From contig NZ_NGVR01000007.1 in the NCBI RefSeq assembly GCF_002777965.1, positions 1 to 64,000 on the forward strand: a stretch of DNA of 64,000 bases, written 5' to 3'. Positions within the stretch are counted from its first letter, which is position 1; each line of letters opens with the position of its first letter. The DNA is from Proteus columbae. Its GTDB lineage: Bacteria; Pseudomonadota; Gammaproteobacteria; Enterobacterales; Enterobacteriaceae. A program made the position numbers and the translations under genes. This document shows, piece after piece, positions 1-12,590 of this stretch. The notes under the pieces are model-generated. The model had not been told where the DNA came from. It worked only from the letters and a program-made list of their open reading frames with translations, and made no database searches.

Positions 1-4
1 AAAG

Positions 5-38
5 GACTGAGTCCAGTTCAATACCGAACTCAGTCTTT
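5..38 (+). terminator. possible terminator of the gene upstream of the window
   Basis: GACTGAGT (5-12) pairs with ACTCAGTC (28-35) across a 15-base loop, followed by only three T. In E. coli the gene before folP is ftsH, so this could end that transcript. The T-run is weak, so it could also be a plain mRNA hairpin. Confidence 0.35.
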
Positions 39-113
39 ACCTAACTAATTTAAACTGTCCAATAAACTGGGGTCAGTTCACTTCTGGGGTTTTTTTATGA
101 AGGTATCAATGAA

Positions 114-956
114 ATGAAATTAATGGCTAGAGGAACCGAACTTAACTTATCGACACCTCAAGTTATGGGGATTTTGAATGTTACTCCAGACTCTTTCTCT
201 GATGGTGGCACTCATAATTCACTTAATGATGCAATTAACCATGCCGCAAAATTAATCGCTGAAGGGGCTTCTATCATCGATATTGGTGGTGAGTCTACTA
301 GACCTGGTGCAAGTGATGTCTCTATTGATGAAGAGTTGCAGCGTGTTGTTCCTGTTGTTGAGGCTATTCGTCAGCGTTTTGATGTTTGGATTTCAGTTGA
401 TACATCCAAGGCTCAAGTCATTACTGAATCAGCAAATGTAGGTGCTTCAATTATCAATGATATTCGCTCTTTACAAGAGCCAGGCGCACTTGAAGCTGCC
501 GCTAAAACGGGTTTACCTGTGTGTATTATGCATATGCAAGGTGACCCTAAAACTATGCAACAATCACCACATTATGAGAATGTGATGATAGATGTTGATC
601 GTTTTTTACAAGAAAATATTCAACGTTGTGTTGATGCTGGGATCGAAAAAAATCAAATTATTCTTGATCCAGGATTCGGCTTTGGTAAAAATTTAGCGCA
701 TAATTACCAATTATTAGCACACTTAAGTGAACTTCATCACTTTGGTCTACCCATACTTGCTGGAATGTCACGCAAATCAATGGTTGGACAACTATTGAAT
801 GTACCACCACAAGAGCGTGTTGCTGGTAGCGTGGCATGCGCAGTCATTGCAGCGATGCAAGGCGCACAAATTATTCGTGTACACGATGTCAAAGAGACTG
901 TTGATGCGATGAAAGTCGTACAAGCGACTCTTTCTGCAAAGGAAAATAATGAATGA
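114..956 (+). CDS. folP: dihydropteroate synthase
   Basis: Condenses 6-hydroxymethyl-dihydropterin diphosphate with p-aminobenzoate to make dihydropteroate in folate synthesis; it is the sulfonamide target. The 280-residue cytosolic TIM-barrel carries the family signatures [15 protein letters not shown] (residues 18-32), GGESTRPG (58-65) and DPGFGFGK (185-192). The ATG at 114 is preceded by AAGG about 10 bases upstream and gives the same N-terminus (MKL) as the E. coli protein. The stop overlaps the glmM start (ATGA), as in other enterobacteria, so the two are translationally coupled. Confidence 0.97.
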   Translation: MKLMARGTELNLSTPQVMGILNVTPDSFSDGGTHNSLNDAINHAAKLIAEGASIIDIGGESTRPGASDVSIDEELQRVVPVVEAIRQRFDVWISVDTSKAQVITESANVGASIINDIRSLQEPGALEAAAKTGLPVCIMHMQGDPKTMQQSPHYENVMIDVDRFLQENIQRCVDAGIEKNQIILDPGFGFGKNLAHNYQLLAHLSELHHFGLPILAGMSRKSMVGQLLNVPPQERVAGSVACAVIAAMQGAQIIRVHDVKETVDAMKVVQATLSAKENNE

Positions 957-2290
957 GCGAACGTAAATACTTTGGAACAGATGGTATCCGTGGAAAAGTA
1001 GGTGATAGTCCAATTACACCTGATTTTGTATTAAAACTGGGTTGGGCTGCGGGCAAAGTATTAGCACGTCATGGCTCTCGCAAAATCATTATTGGTAAAG
1101 ATACACGTATCTCAGGCTATATGCTGGAATCTGCATTAGAAGCTGGTTTAGCTGCGGCAGGTTTATCAGCCTCATTTACAGGGCCAATGCCAACACCTGC
1201 TGTTGCTTATTTAACGCGTACATTCCGTGCTGAAGCTGGGATTGTTATTTCAGCTTCTCATAACCCTTATTACGATAACGGGATCAAATTCTTCTCTATT
1301 GATGGCACTAAATTACCCGATGAAGTAGAAGAAGCCATTGAAGCCGAAATGGAAAAGCCAATAACTTGTGTTGAATCAGCAGAGCTGGGTCGTGCAAATC
1401 GTATTGTAGATGCGGCAGGTCGTTATATTGAATTCTGCAAAGGGACTTTCCCGAATGAAAACAATCTTAATGGTCTAAAAGTGGTTGTCGATTGTGCGCA
1501 TGGTGCAACATACCATATTGCGCCAAACGTATTTCGTGAACTAGGTGCTGAAGTGATCACTATTGGTTGTGAACCAACAGGTATCAATATCAACGAAGAA
1601 TGTGGTGCAACAGATGTTCGTATGTTGCAAAAACGCGTATTAGAAGAAGGCGCTGATGTTGGTTTAGCTTTTGATGGTGATGGTGACCGTATCATCATGG
1701 TTGATCATCAAGGTCTAAAAGTTGATGGTGACCAAATTCTCTACATTATTGCGAGAGAAGCGTTACGCCAAGGCCAATTACGCGGTGGTGCAGTTGGTAC
1801 ACTAATGAGCAATATGGGATTAGAGATTGCACTTAAACAACTAGGTATTCCTTTTGTAAGAGCAAAAGTGGGCGACCGCTATGTGCTTGAAAAATTACAA
1901 GAGAAAGGCTGGCGTTTAGGTGCTGAAAACTCAGGTCACATTATTTTATTAGATAAAACGACTACAGGTGACGGTATTGTTGCAGGTTTACAAGTTTTAA
2001 GTGCAATGGTACGTAACCATATGAGTCTGCATGATCTATGCAGTGGCATGAAACTATTACCACAAATTTTAGTGAATGTTCGCTTTACGGGTAGCCACGA
2101 TCCTTTACAAACACCTGAAGTTCAGAAAGTCGCTAAAGCGGTTGAAGAAGAACTTGCTGGTAAAGGTCGTGTATTGCTGCGTAAATCAGGAACAGAACCT
2201 TTAATTCGTGTCATGGTTGAAGGTGAAAATGAAGAACAAGTCACTGCGATGGCAAATCGTATTGCAGACGCTGTGAAGCACGTTGGTTAA
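953..2290 (+). CDS. glmM: phosphoglucosamine mutase
   Basis: Interconverts glucosamine-6-phosphate and glucosamine-1-phosphate, feeding UDP-GlcNAc for peptidoglycan and LPS. The 445 residues match the usual family length. The phosphoserine loop [12 protein letters not shown] has its catalytic Ser at residue 102, the Mg-binding DGDGDR follows near 241-246, and the C-terminal [15 protein letters not shown] loop binds the substrate phosphate. It starts inside the folP stop codon. The folP-glmM-secG order is the standard enterobacterial one. Confidence 0.97.
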   Translation: MSERKYFGTDGIRGKVGDSPITPDFVLKLGWAAGKVLARHGSRKIIIGKDTRISGYMLESALEAGLAAAGLSASFTGPMPTPAVAYLTRTFRAEAGIVISASHNPYYDNGIKFFSIDGTKLPDEVEEAIEAEMEKPITCVESAELGRANRIVDAAGRYIEFCKGTFPNENNLNGLKVVVDCAHGATYHIAPNVFRELGAEVITIGCEPTGININEECGATDVRMLQKRVLEEGADVGLAFDGDGDRIIMVDHQGLKVDGDQILYIIAREALRQGQLRGGAVGTLMSNMGLEIALKQLGIPFVRAKVGDRYVLEKLQEKGWRLGAENSGHIILLDKTTTGDGIVAGLQVLSAMVRNHMSLHDLCSGMKLLPQILVNVRFTGSHDPLQTPEVQKVAKAVEEELAGKGRVLLRKSGTEPLIRVMVEGENEEQVTAMANRIADAVKHVG

Positions 2291-2366
2291 TTGATGCTTT
2301 TTTCTTCAATCAATCACTTTGTAGAAAAATAACCTTGCTTGTCAGTTCAGCTTTGGTTAGTATTCA

Positions 2367-2401
2367 CACCCGCTTAGTAAGGTCTTGAACTAAAGCGGGT
2401 G
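2367..2401 (+). other. hairpin in the glmM-secG gap
   Basis: CACCCGCTT (2367-2375) pairs perfectly with AAGCGGGTG (2393-2401). There is no following T-run, so it is not a typical intrinsic terminator. It lies 55 bases before the secG start and could affect processing or partial attenuation of the operon; no function is assigned. Confidence 0.4.
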
Positions 2402-2455
2402 AAGCAATCGAAGGTTATCGTTAAGACGATAAGTTCCATAGAAAAGGTAACGCAA

Positions 2456-2800
2456 ATGTATACGGCACTCATTGTTATTCTTATCATTGTAGCAACAGGG
2501 CTAGTTGGTCTGATCCTGTTACAGCAGGGTAAAGGTGCTGATATGGGCGCTTCTTTTGGTGCAGGTGCTTCCGGTACAGTATTTGGTTCAAGCGGTTCAG
2601 CTAACTTTATGACCCGTATGACCGCTGTTTTAGCGACAGCTTTTATTGTACTTGCCCTTATTTTAGGTAATCTAAGTGCCAATAAAACTGTGCGTGAAGA
2701 CAGCAAATGGATGTCTATCGAGCAGACTACAGAAGAAGCTAAAAAAGCTGAGCAATTAGCAGCGCCTGTAGCGCCAGCAAATACAGATATTCCGCAGTAA
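2456..2800 (+). CDS. secG: Sec translocon subunit SecG
   Basis: Accessory inner-membrane subunit of SecYEG that assists SecA-driven export. The chosen ATG (2456) gives 114 residues starting MYTALIVILIIVATG, as in E. coli; a longer reading frame from 2399 would add 19 residues of non-membrane sequence. Two hydrophobic segments (about 2-22 and 52-72) flank the conserved loop with QQGKGADMGASFG and GSSGSANFMTRMTA. The tail is hydrophilic and rich in Ala and Glu. AAGG lies about 8-10 bases upstream. Confidence 0.95.
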   Translation: MYTALIVILIIVATGLVGLILLQQGKGADMGASFGAGASGTVFGSSGSANFMTRMTAVLATAFIVLALILGNLSANKTVREDSKWMSIEQTTEEAKKAEQLAAPVAPANTDIPQ

Positions 2801-2858
2801 ACTAAGTAAAGATTTAAATGAGATTGTTAATTTTTACGCAGTAACAGTCTCATTAAGT

Positions 2859-2948
2859 GCCGAGGTGGTGAAATTGGTATACACGCTACCTTGAGGTGGT
2901 AGTGCCTATAAAACGGGCGTACGGGTTCAAGTCCCGTTCTCGGCACCA
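2859..2948 (+). tRNA. leuU: tRNA-Leu (anticodon GAG)
   Basis: A 90-base class II tRNA with a long variable arm. The acceptor GCCGAGG pairs with TCTCGGC (one G-T), the anticodon loop CTTGAGG carries GAG, the T-loop is GGGTTCAAGTCCC, and CCA is encoded. Its place after secG matches E. coli leuU. The variable arm is 3 bases longer than I recall for the E. coli gene. Confidence 0.96.
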
Positions 2949-3008
2949 TTATTCCAGATAGCTTGCGTTTTGCTTGTTATCAGCGTAAAATTTGCCACGT
3001 TTTTCGAA

Positions 3009-3085
<77 letters not shown>

Positions 3086-3206
3086 CTTCTAACAATACAG
3101 CACTTTTCTCATTAATCATCTTGTTGAACCGATTATGATCCTGAGTGGAATGTGCCGTAAGAAGAGGTTATTCTCGAATGGCAAGTTACAGGGTCCAGTT
3201 GCATAA

Positions 3207-5269
<2,063 letters not shown>

Positions 5270-5291
5270 CAACTGAGCAGGAAGGAACAGA

Positions 5292-8048
5292 ATGACAGAT
5301 GAAACAGTAAAATCACTGGCAGAAGAGATTCAGACACCGGTTGAACGTTTGGTACAGCAGTTTGCTGATGCCGGTATTAAGAAGACCGTCTCTGATTCTG
5401 TCTCCCAAAAAGAGAAAGAAACCTTACTGGCTTGGTTGAATCGTGATAAAGACGTATCAACCAACCAACCAGAAAAATTAACGTTACAACGCAAAGTGCG
5501 TAGTACGTTAAGTGTTCCTGGTACAGGTGGCAAAAGTAAATCAGTAGCCATCGAAGTCCGCAAAAAACGCACTTATGTGAACCGTGACGCCGTTGAAAAA
5601 GCGCAAGCGGATGAGCAAGCTCAGCGTGAAGCGGAAGAAAAGGCGCATCGCGAAGCCGAAGAAAAAGCCCAGCGCGAAGCACAAGAGAAAGCACAGCGCG
5701 AAGCTGAAGAAAAAGCAAAACGTGAAGCTGAAAAGGCACAGAAAGACGCCGAAGAAAAAGCAAAACGTGAAGCTGAAGAAGCAAAACGTGAAGCAGCGGA
5801 ATTAGCTAAGCGCGAAGCAGCGGAAAAAGATAAAGTGAAACAAAACGATAAACCAAAAGCTGATAAAGCAGCAGATCAGGAAAAAGCACGTCGCAATGCT
5901 GAACAGGCTGAACTGAAGCGTAAAACGGAAGAAACACAGCGCCGTAAAGCGGAAGAAGAAGCACGAGTTGCAGCAGAAAAAGCACGTCGTTTAGCTGAAG
6001 AAAATGCTGAAAAATGGACTGCTGAACCTAAAGCGCCAGAAACTGAAGGCTCAGACTATCATGTAACAACATCACGTTATGCTCGTGATGCCGAAGATGA
6101 AAGTGATGCTGAAGTTGAAGGTGGCCGCGGTCGTGGTCGCAACGCTAAGGCTCCTCGTCCTAAGAAAAACAATCGCCATTCTGAAAAAGCAGATCGTGAA
6201 GAAGCACGAGCTGCTGGCCGTACTAACAAGAAAGGTAAACGTAAAGGTAGCTCATTACAGCAAGGCTTTAATAAACCAGCCGCTGTTGTAAACCGTGATG
6301 TTATTATCGGTGAGACTATTTCTGTTGCCGAACTTGCTAACAAAATGGCAGTAAAAGGGTCTGAAGTTATCAAAACCATGATGAAAATGGGTGCTATGGC
6401 GACCATTAATCAGGTTTTAGACCAAGAAACTGCACAGCTTGTTGCTGAAGAAATGGGTCATAAAGTTATCTTACGTCGTGAAAACGAGTTAGAAGAACAA
6501 GTCATGAGCGATCGTGATACTGGCGAAGAAAGCGCAGTATCTCGTGCACCAGTTGTGACTATCATGGGTCACGTTGACCATGGTAAAACATCATTACTGG
6601 ACTACATTCGTTCAACGAAAGTAGCATCAGGCGAAGCGGGTGGTATCACCCAGCATATCGGTGCTTACCACGTTAAAACTGACAAAGGTGAAATCACCTT
6701 CCTAGATACTCCAGGTCACGCCGCGTTTACTTCAATGCGTGCTCGTGGTGCTCAGGTAACGGATATCGTTGTTCTGGTTGTTGCAGCAGATGATGGTGTA
6801 ATGCCACAAACTATCGAAGCAATCCAACACGCAAAAGCAGCAAACGTACCTGTTGTTGTTGCAGTGAACAAAATTGATAAACACGAAGCTGATCCAGATC
6901 GCGTTAAAACTGAACTGTCTCAATATGGCATCCTGCCAGAAGAGTGGGGCGGCGAAACTCAGTTTATGCATGTATCTGCAAAACAAGGTTTAGGTATTGA
7001 CGAACTGCTGGATGCTATCCTTTTACAAGCTGAAGTTCTTGAACTGAAAGCAGTTAAAGAAGGTATGGCAAGCGGTGTTGTTATCGAATCTTACCTTGAT
7101 AAAGGCCGTGGTCCAGTTGCAACTATTCTTGTCCGTGAAGGTACACTGAATAAAGGTGACATCGTTCTGTGTGGTTTCGAATACGGTCGTATTCGTGCAA
7201 TGCGTAACGAATTAGGCCAAGACGTTCAATCTGCTGGTCCATCAATGCCAGTTGAGATTTTAGGTCTGTCTAACGTTCCTTCTGCGGGTGATGAAGCAAC
7301 GGTTGTTCGTGACGAGAAGAAAGCGCGTGAAGTTGCATTATACCGTCAAGGTAAATTCCGCGATGTTAAACTGGCTCGTCAGCAGAAATCTAAACTGGAA
7401 AACATGTTTGCTAACATGGAAGAAGGTAAAACTTCTGAACTGAACATCGTTCTGAAAACAGACGTTCAAGGTACTTGTGAAGCGATTACTGATGCATTAG
7501 TTAAACTGTCTACTAATGAAGTTAAACTGAAAATCATTGGTTCAGGCGTAGGTGGTATCACCGAAACTGACGCAACATTAGCCGCTGCTTCTAACGCAAT
7601 CATTCTTGGCTTCAACGTTCGTGCTGATGCATCTGCTCGCCGTATCATTGAACAAGAAAGCGTTGATTTACGTTACTACTCCGTTATCTATAGCCTGATT
7701 GACGAAATCAAACTGGCAATGAGCGGTATGTTGGCACCTGAATATAAACAAGAAATCATGGGTCTTGCAGAAGTCCGTGATGTGTTTAAATCACCTAAAT
7801 TCGGCGCAATTGCGGGTTGTATGGTGGTTGAAGGTAACATCAAACGTAATAATCCAATTCGTGTTCTACGTGATAACGTGGTTATCTATGAAGGCGAACT
7901 TGAGTCACTGCGTCGCTTTAAAGATGACGTCAACGAAGTACGTAACGGCATGGAATGTGGTATCGGTGTGAAAAACTACAACGATGTCCGTGTTGGCGAC
8001 ATGATTGAAGTCTTCCAAGTTATCGAAATCAAACGTTCTATTGATTAA
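5292..8048 (+). CDS. infB: translation initiation factor IF-2
   Basis: GTPase that brings fMet-tRNA to the 30S subunit and promotes subunit joining. At 918 residues it is somewhat longer than E. coli IF2 (890). The first 50 residues form the IF2 N-terminal domain. Residues about 100-240 are an Ala/Glu/Lys/Arg-rich helix built from repeated AEEKA-like units. The G domain has GHVDHGKT (426-433), DTPGHAAF and NKID, followed by the beta-barrel and the C-terminal tRNA-binding domain. An in-frame GTG at 5835 (codon 182) could serve as an internal start like the one that makes IF2-2 in E. coli; that is inference. GGAAGG lies upstream of the ATG. Confidence 0.97.
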   Translation: MTDETVKSLAEEIQTPVERLVQQFADAGIKKTVSDSVSQKEKETLLAWLNRDKDVSTNQPEKLTLQRKVRSTLSVPGTGGKSKSVAIEVRKKRTYVNRDAVEKAQADEQAQREAEEKAHREAEEKAQREAQEKAQREAEEKAKREAEKAQKDAEEKAKREAEEAKREAAELAKREAAEKDKVKQNDKPKADKAADQEKARRNAEQAELKRKTEETQRRKAEEEARVAAEKARRLAEENAEKWTAEPKAPETEGSDYHVTTSRYARDAEDESDAEVEGGRGRGRNAKAPRPKKNNRHSEKADREEARAAGRTNKKGKRKGSSLQQGFNKPAAVVNRDVIIGETISVAELANKMAVKGSEVIKTMMKMGAMATINQVLDQETAQLVAEEMGHKVILRRENELEEQVMSDRDTGEESAVSRAPVVTIMGHVDHGKTSLLDYIRSTKVASGEAGGITQHIGAYHVKTDKGEITFLDTPGHAAFTSMRARGAQVTDIVVLVVAADDGVMPQTIEAIQHAKAANVPVVVAVNKIDKHEADPDRVKTELSQYGILPEEWGGETQFMHVSAKQGLGIDELLDAILLQAEVLELKAVKEGMASGVVIESYLDKGRGPVATILVREGTLNKGDIVLCGFEYGRIRAMRNELGQDVQSAGPSMPVEILGLSNVPSAGDEATVVRDEKKAREVALYRQGKFRDVKLARQQKSKLENMFANMEEGKTSELNIVLKTDVQGTCEAITDALVKLSTNEVKLKIIGSGVGGITETDATLAAASNAIILGFNVRADASARRIIEQESVDLRYYSVIYSLIDEIKLAMSGMLAPEYKQEIMGLAEVRDVFKSPKFGAIAGCMVVEGNIKRNNPIRVLRDNVVIYEGELESLRRFKDDVNEVRNGMECGIGVKNYNDVRVGDMIEVFQVIEIKRSID

Positions 8049-8350
8049 TTTAGTACGTCTTGTTTTAAAAGGGAGCTTAAGGGCTCCCTTCTTATTCCTT
8101 TCTTTGCTGTATTCTCCTTTTATTTCCTCTTCATTTTTCAACATAACCGAAATAGATTGCCTTTCAGTAATTTATGAAAGTGAAATAACAGGGTAAAATA
8201 GCACCAAAGAAACATTTTATTTCTAAAGAAAGAAATCAGAGAAAGCGGTTGTTAAATACCACTTCATGTATACTCTTTAGATATCATTGATTTTAGATTT
8301 GAATTAGCAATGACAATCAGGGCGATACCCTATTGTCAGGGAGAGATAAA
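8049..8350 (+). other. infB-rbfA gap with hairpin and possible promoter
   Basis: This 302-base stretch holds no convincing gene. It starts with a stable hairpin (8069-8090). TATACT (8269-8274) resembles a -10 box, but the matching -35 region (GGTTG, 17-18 bases upstream) is poor. It may supply some separate transcription of rbfA-truB. Confidence 0.4.
8069..8092 (+). terminator. hairpin after infB, possible partial terminator
   Basis: AAGGGAGC (8069-8076) pairs perfectly with GCTCCCTT (8083-8090). The following sequence is pyrimidine-rich (CTTATTCCTTTC) rather than a clean T-run. In enterobacteria rbfA-truB are normally read through from infB, so any termination here is probably partial. Confidence 0.55.
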
Positions 8351-8752
8351 ATGGCAAGAGATTTTAGCCGTAGTCAGCGTGTTTCTCAGGAAATGCAAAA
8401 AGAAATCGCCATCATTTTACAACGCGAAGTCAAAGATCCTCGTATTGGAATGGCAACGGTTTCTGGCGTTGAAATTTCTCGTGATTTGGCTTATGCCAAA
8501 GTATTTGTCACCTTTTTAAACTTATCAGGTGGTGAAAAAAGCGAAGAAGAGATGGTTGCAGATGGTTTAACTGCACTTAATGAAGCCGCTGGTTTTATTC
8601 GTTCTTTATTAGGTAAAGCGATGCGTTTACGTATTGTACCTGAACTGACATTTGCTTATGACAACTCATTAGTTGAAGGTATGCGTATGTCTAACTTAGT
8701 TTCTAACGTCGTTAAAAGCGATGAAGAGCGTCGTCACAAAGAGGATAAATAA
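8351..8752 (+). CDS. rbfA: 30S ribosome-binding factor A
   Basis: Cold-shock-linked factor that binds the 5' helix of 16S rRNA during late 30S maturation. The 133 residues start [20 protein letters not shown], which fixes the ATG at 8351; AGGGAGAG lies 8-13 bases before it. A frame extending 6 codons upstream lacks a better start. The conserved blocks [26 protein letters not shown] and [15 protein letters not shown] form the KH-like fold. Its last base overlaps the truB ATG. Confidence 0.96.
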   Translation: MARDFSRSQRVSQEMQKEIAIILQREVKDPRIGMATVSGVEISRDLAYAKVFVTFLNLSGGEKSEEEMVADGLTALNEAAGFIRSLLGKAMRLRIVPELTFAYDNSLVEGMRMSNLVSNVVKSDEERRHKEDK

Positions 8753-9705
8753 TGGGGCGTCGTCGTAAGGGGCGTGAGATTAACGGCGTATTGCTACTCG
8801 ATAAACCCCAAGATATTTCCTCTAACGATGCACTCCAAAAAGTCCGCCGTATGTTTAATGCCAGTAAGGCAGGGCATACAGGAGCATTGGATCCTTTAGC
8901 AACAGGTATGCTCCCTATTTGTTTAGGTGAGGCAACGAAATTTTCACAGTTTCTATTGGATTCAGATAAGCGTTATCGCGTTATTGCACGTTTAGGGCAA
9001 CGTACAGATACCTCTGATGCACATGGCGAGGTTATTCAAGAGCGCCCAGTACAATTTACACAGCAGGCTTTAGATGATGCTTTAGATAGTTTTCGCGGCG
9101 AAACATTGCAAGTCCCTTCAATGTACTCTGCTTTAAAGCATCAAGGTAAACCGCTTTACGAATACGCCCGACAAGGCATTGAAGTTGAGCGTGAAGCAAG
9201 ACCCATCACGGTTTATGAACTCCAGTTTATTCGCTGGGAAGGTGATGAGCTAGAGCTGGAAATTCATTGTTCTAAAGGCACTTACATTCGAACAATTATT
9301 GATGATCTTGGTGAGAAATTACAATGTGGTGCTCACGTTATTTTCTTACGTCGATTAGAAGTCGCAGATTATCCTAAAGAGCGAATGGTCACGTTAGAGC
9401 AATTAAGAGCGATGATAGAGAATGCTCAAACTACACAAGAAGATCCTTTCTTGGCGCTTGATGCACTGTTATTGCCTATGGATACCGCTGTTGCACATTT
9501 TCCTGTTGTGAATTTGACCACAATTATTGCGGGTTATCTTAAGCTGGGGCAGCCTGTTCGTGTTAATCATGACATCAATGAAGGCGAATGGGTAAGAGTA
9601 ACTGAAGGCGATGAAAAAAAATTCATTGGTCTTGCTATCATTAAAGATGGCCTAGTTGCTCCGAAAAGAGTGGTTGTAGACTATAGCGCACAAGATAACA
9701 CTTAA
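8752..9705 (+). CDS. truB: tRNA pseudouridine(55) synthase
   Basis: Makes pseudouridine at position 55 in the T-loop of most tRNAs. The 317 residues include the N-terminal [20 protein letters not shown], the catalytic-Asp motif [15 protein letters not shown] (about 43-57, Asp in ALDP) and the [19 protein letters not shown] block. A PUA-type RNA-binding domain forms the C-terminus. The start overlaps the rbfA stop by one base (TAATG), indicating coupled translation. Confidence 0.97.
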   Translation: MGRRRKGREINGVLLLDKPQDISSNDALQKVRRMFNASKAGHTGALDPLATGMLPICLGEATKFSQFLLDSDKRYRVIARLGQRTDTSDAHGEVIQERPVQFTQQALDDALDSFRGETLQVPSMYSALKHQGKPLYEYARQGIEVEREARPITVYELQFIRWEGDELELEIHCSKGTYIRTIIDDLGEKLQCGAHVIFLRRLEVADYPKERMVTLEQLRAMIENAQTTQEDPFLALDALLLPMDTAVAHFPVVNLTTIIAGYLKLGQPVRVNHDINEGEWVRVTEGDEKKFIGLAIIKDGLVAPKRVVVDYSAQDNT

Positions 9706-9713
9706 TAGCAATC

Positions 9714-9742
9714 TTGCGCTAAAAGTGTTTGAAGCGTAGAAT
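9714..9742 (+). promoter_or_regulatory. rpsO promoter
   Basis: TTGCGC (9714-9719) and TAGAAT (9737-9742) are separated by exactly 17 bases, a good sigma-70 match just after the truB stop. E. coli rpsO has its own promoter at this place. Confidence 0.7.
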
Positions 9743-9748
9743 AATGCG

Positions 9749-9828
9749 GCTATCTGTTTAGGTGGCTGAGTTGGATAGCTGAATTAGAGATTGGCTATCT
9801 GAAAATTTTACTTAATTTGGAGTTTATT
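9749..9828 (+). promoter_or_regulatory. rpsO leader, likely S15 autoregulatory fold
   Basis: GCTATC occurs at 9749-9754 and again at 9794-9799, and both can pair with the single GATAGC at 9774-9779. That gives two mutually exclusive hairpins ahead of the ribosome-binding site (TTGGAG). In E. coli, S15 represses its own synthesis by trapping a pseudoknot in this leader; the alternative pairing here fits that mechanism. The exact pseudoknot was not modelled. Confidence 0.55.
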
Positions 9829-10098
9829 ATGTCTCTAAGTACTGAAGCGAAAGCACAAATCGTTGCTGAATTTGGTCGTGATGCTAACGATACTGGCTCA
9901 AGCGAAGTTCAGATTGCACTGCTGACTGCAGAAATCAACCACCTGCAAGGTCACTTTTCAGAGCACAAAAAAGATCACCACAGCCGTCGTGGTCTGCTGC
10001 GTAAAGTTTCCAGCCGTCGTAATCTGCTGGACTACCTGAAACGTAAAGATGTTGCTCGTTACTCTGCACTGATTGAACGTTTAGGTCTGCGTCGCTAA
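9829..10098 (+). CDS. rpsO: 30S ribosomal protein S15
   Basis: Primary 16S rRNA-binding protein of the 30S platform. It has 89 residues, the standard length. [33 protein letters not shown] defines the start at 9829, with TTGGAG 8-10 bases upstream. The rRNA-binding residues lie in [26 protein letters not shown]. It sits between truB and pnp as in E. coli and is followed by a strong terminator. Confidence 0.98.
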   Translation: MSLSTEAKAQIVAEFGRDANDTGSSEVQIALLTAEINHLQGHFSEHKKDHHSRRGLLRKVSSRRNLLDYLKRKDVARYSALIERLGLRR

Positions 10099-10116
10099 TC
10101 AAGCGAGTTTCAGTGG

Positions 10117-10142
10117 AAAGGGGCCTGTTGGCCCCTTTTCTA
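10117..10142 (+). terminator. terminator after rpsO
   Basis: AAAGGGGCC pairs with GGCCCCTTT around a TGTT loop, followed by TTCT. In E. coli the equivalent rpsO terminator is leaky and lets part of the transcripts reach pnp. Confidence 0.85.
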
Positions 10143-10223
10143 CTAGAAAGTGCTATTTTTAATATTAGTCGTTATGTTTTAATGTGGTGATTGTTATTTA
10201 GTCTCTCTAGTTACGACAATTCG

Positions 10224-10276
10224 CGCGGCTAATGAAAGTATTTATCATTAAGTGGTTAATATTTTCATTAGTCGCG
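10224..10276 (+). promoter_or_regulatory. pnp leader hairpin, predicted RNase III site
   Basis: CGCGGCTAATGAAA (10224-10237) pairs with TTTCATTAGTCGCG (10263-10276), a 14-base-pair stem with a single G-U. It lies 72 bases before pnp. In E. coli an equivalent long duplex in the pnp leader is cut by RNase III, after which PNPase degrades the remaining strand and represses its own synthesis. The role here is inferred from position and shape. Confidence 0.75.
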
Positions 10277-10348
10277 AGGGGACGTAGCGGAGAAAAGATC
10301 ATTCATCGTCGCTAAACATCTGGCGACAATAAGATAAAGGATATTATT

Positions 10349-12478
10349 TTGCTGAATCCTACAGTTCGTAAATTTCAATACGGTCAACATACTGTTTCAT
10401 TAGAAACAGGCATGATGGCGCGTCAAGCAACAGCTGCTGTTATGGTTGACATGGACGGCACCGCTGTTTTTGTTACTGTTGTTGCAAAGAAAAAAGTTAA
10501 AGCTGGACAAGATTTCTTCCCATTAACTGTTAACTACCAAGAGCGTTCATACGCTGCTGGTCGTATCCCAGGTAGCTTCTTCCGTCGTGAAGGTCGTCCT
10601 GGTGAAGGCGAAACGTTAATTGCACGTTTAATTGACCGCCCTTTACGCCCATTATTCCCAGAAGGTTTCTTAAACGAAATTCAAATCGTTGCTACCGTTG
10701 TTTCAGTTAACCCACAAGTTAACCCAGATATCGTTGCAATGATTGGTGCTTCTGCGGTATTAGCGCTGTCAGGTGTTCCATTCAATGGCCCTATCGGTGG
10801 TGCTCGTGTTGGTTTTATCGATGGACAATATGTTCTAAACCCAACTGTTGATGAGCTGAAAGTTAGTAAATTAGACTTAGTGGTTGCAGGTACTGCAGGC
10901 GCGGTACTGATGGTAGAATCAGAAGCTGATTTATTATCAGAAGAAGAAATGTTAGGTGCAGTCGTATTTGGTCATGATCAACAACAAGTTGTGATCGAAA
11001 ACATCAATGCATTAGTTGCAGAAGTGGGTAAAGAGAAATGGGATTGGGCGCCAGAAGCCATCAACCAACCTTTACATGACCGCATTGCACAATTAGCACA
11101 AGCTCGTATTGGTGATGCTTACCGTATTACTGAGAAACAAGAGCGTTATGAACAAATCGAAGCTATCCGTGATGAAGTCATCGCGACATTAGTAGCTGAA
11201 GATGAAACTTTAGATGAAGCTGAAATCAGCGAAATCTTCTCAGGTCTTGAGAAAAACATCGTTCGTGCTCGCGTATTAGCTGGCGAACCACGTATTGATG
11301 GTCGTGAAAAAGACATGGTACGTGCGTTAGACATTCGCACAGGTTTATTACCACGTACTCACGGTTCAGCACTGTTCACTCGTGGTGAAACTCAGGCTCT
11401 GGTCACTGCTACATTAGGTACTGCGCGTGATGCTCAAACTATTGATGACATCATGGGTGAGCACACTGATACATTCTTACTGCACTATAACTTCCCTCCA
11501 TACTCTGTTGGTGAAACAGGCATGATGGGTTCACCAAAACGTCGCGAAATCGGTCATGGCCGTTTAGCAAAACGTGGTGTATTAGCAGTAATGCCAACAA
11601 TTGAAGAATTCCCATATACCGTTCGTGTGGTTTCTGAAATCACTGAATCAAATGGTTCATCTTCAATGGCATCTGTTTGTGGTGCTTCTTTAGCACTGAT
11701 GGATGCAGGTGTACCAATTAAAGAATCTGTTGCCGGTATTGCAATGGGTCTAGTGAAAGAAGGCGACAACTTTGTTGTTCTTTCCGATATTCTGGGTGAT
11801 GAAGACCATTTAGGCGATATGGACTTTAAAGTTGCGGGTAGCCGTAACGGTGTCAGCGCATTACAAATGGATATCAAAATCGAAGGTATCACTCGCGAAA
11901 TCATGCAAGTTGCATTAAACCAAGCGAAAAGCGCACGTCTACACATTTTAGGCGTAATGGAAGATGCAATTAGCCAACCTCGTGCTGATATTTCTGAATT
12001 CGCACCACGCATTCATACTATCAAAATTAATCCAGACAAGATCAAAGACGTTATCGGTAAAGGTGGTTCAGTTATCCGTGCATTAACGGAAGAAACTGGC
12101 ACAACTATCGAAATCGAAGATGATGGTACAGTGAAGATTGCTGCAACAAGTGGCGATCAAGCAAAACAAGCTATCGCACGTATCGAAGAAATTACTGCTG
12201 AAGTTGAAGTGGGTCGTATCTACAACGGTAAAGTAACCCGTATCGTAGATTTCGGTGCATTCGTTGCTATCGGTGGCGGCAAAGAAGGTCTGGTTCATAT
12301 TTCTCAAATCGCAGACAAACGCGTTGAGAAAGTGAGTGACTACTTGGAAATGGGTCAAGAAGTTCCAGTTAAAGTACTGGAAATTGACCGTCAAGGCCGT
12401 ATTCGCTTAAGCATGAAAGAAGCTCAAGCTAATCAGCAGGAAGCAACAGAAACTTCTTCTGAAGATTCTGCGAATTAA
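10349..12478 (+). CDS. pnp: polyribonucleotide nucleotidyltransferase (PNPase)
   Basis: 3'-to-5' phosphorolytic exoribonuclease and degradosome component. The 709 residues start at a TTG, as in E. coli, with AAAGGA 8-13 bases upstream. Two RNase PH domains (about 1-220 and 315-550) are joined by a helical linker; the second contains [26 protein letters not shown] domain (about 553-612, with [24 protein letters not shown]) and an S1 domain (about 620-690) follow. The short C-terminal tail is poorly conserved. Likely autoregulated through the upstream hairpin. Confidence 0.98.
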   Translation: MLNPTVRKFQYGQHTVSLETGMMARQATAAVMVDMDGTAVFVTVVAKKKVKAGQDFFPLTVNYQERSYAAGRIPGSFFRREGRPGEGETLIARLIDRPLRPLFPEGFLNEIQIVATVVSVNPQVNPDIVAMIGASAVLALSGVPFNGPIGGARVGFIDGQYVLNPTVDELKVSKLDLVVAGTAGAVLMVESEADLLSEEEMLGAVVFGHDQQQVVIENINALVAEVGKEKWDWAPEAINQPLHDRIAQLAQARIGDAYRITEKQERYEQIEAIRDEVIATLVAEDETLDEAEISEIFSGLEKNIVRARVLAGEPRIDGREKDMVRALDIRTGLLPRTHGSALFTRGETQALVTATLGTARDAQTIDDIMGEHTDTFLLHYNFPPYSVGETGMMGSPKRREIGHGRLAKRGVLAVMPTIEEFPYTVRVVSEITESNGSSSMASVCGASLALMDAGVPIKESVAGIAMGLVKEGDNFVVLSDILGDEDHLGDMDFKVAGSRNGVSALQMDIKIEGITREIMQVALNQAKSARLHILGVMEDAISQPRADISEFAPRIHTIKINPDKIKDVIGKGGSVIRALTEETGTTIEIEDDGTVKIAATSGDQAKQAIARIEEITAEVEVGRIYNGKVTRIVDFGAFVAIGGGKEGLVHISQIADKRVEKVSDYLEMGQEVPVKVLEIDRQGRIRLSMKEAQANQQEATETSSEDSAN

Positions 12479-12488
12479 TGATATTCTA

Positions 12489-12518
12489 CTACCGATATCT
12501 AGACATAGGTATCGGTAG
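12489..12518 (+). other. hairpin in the pnp-nlpI gap
   Basis: CTACCGATA (12489-12497) pairs with TATCGGTAG (12510-12518). There is no T-run, so it is probably an mRNA-stabilising or processing structure after pnp rather than a terminator. Confidence 0.4.
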
Positions 12519-12590
12519 AGACTTATTATGATTGACAAGTAGGACGTCTTGAACGCTTTTTGTTGAAAGGTCTGACTTTGGGAGTGAGAA

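Noticed and set aside
2819-2853. hairpin between secG and tRNA-Leu as terminator
   Set aside because: TGAGATTGTTA pairs with TAACAGTCTCA, but there is no T-run; it may only shape tRNA processing.
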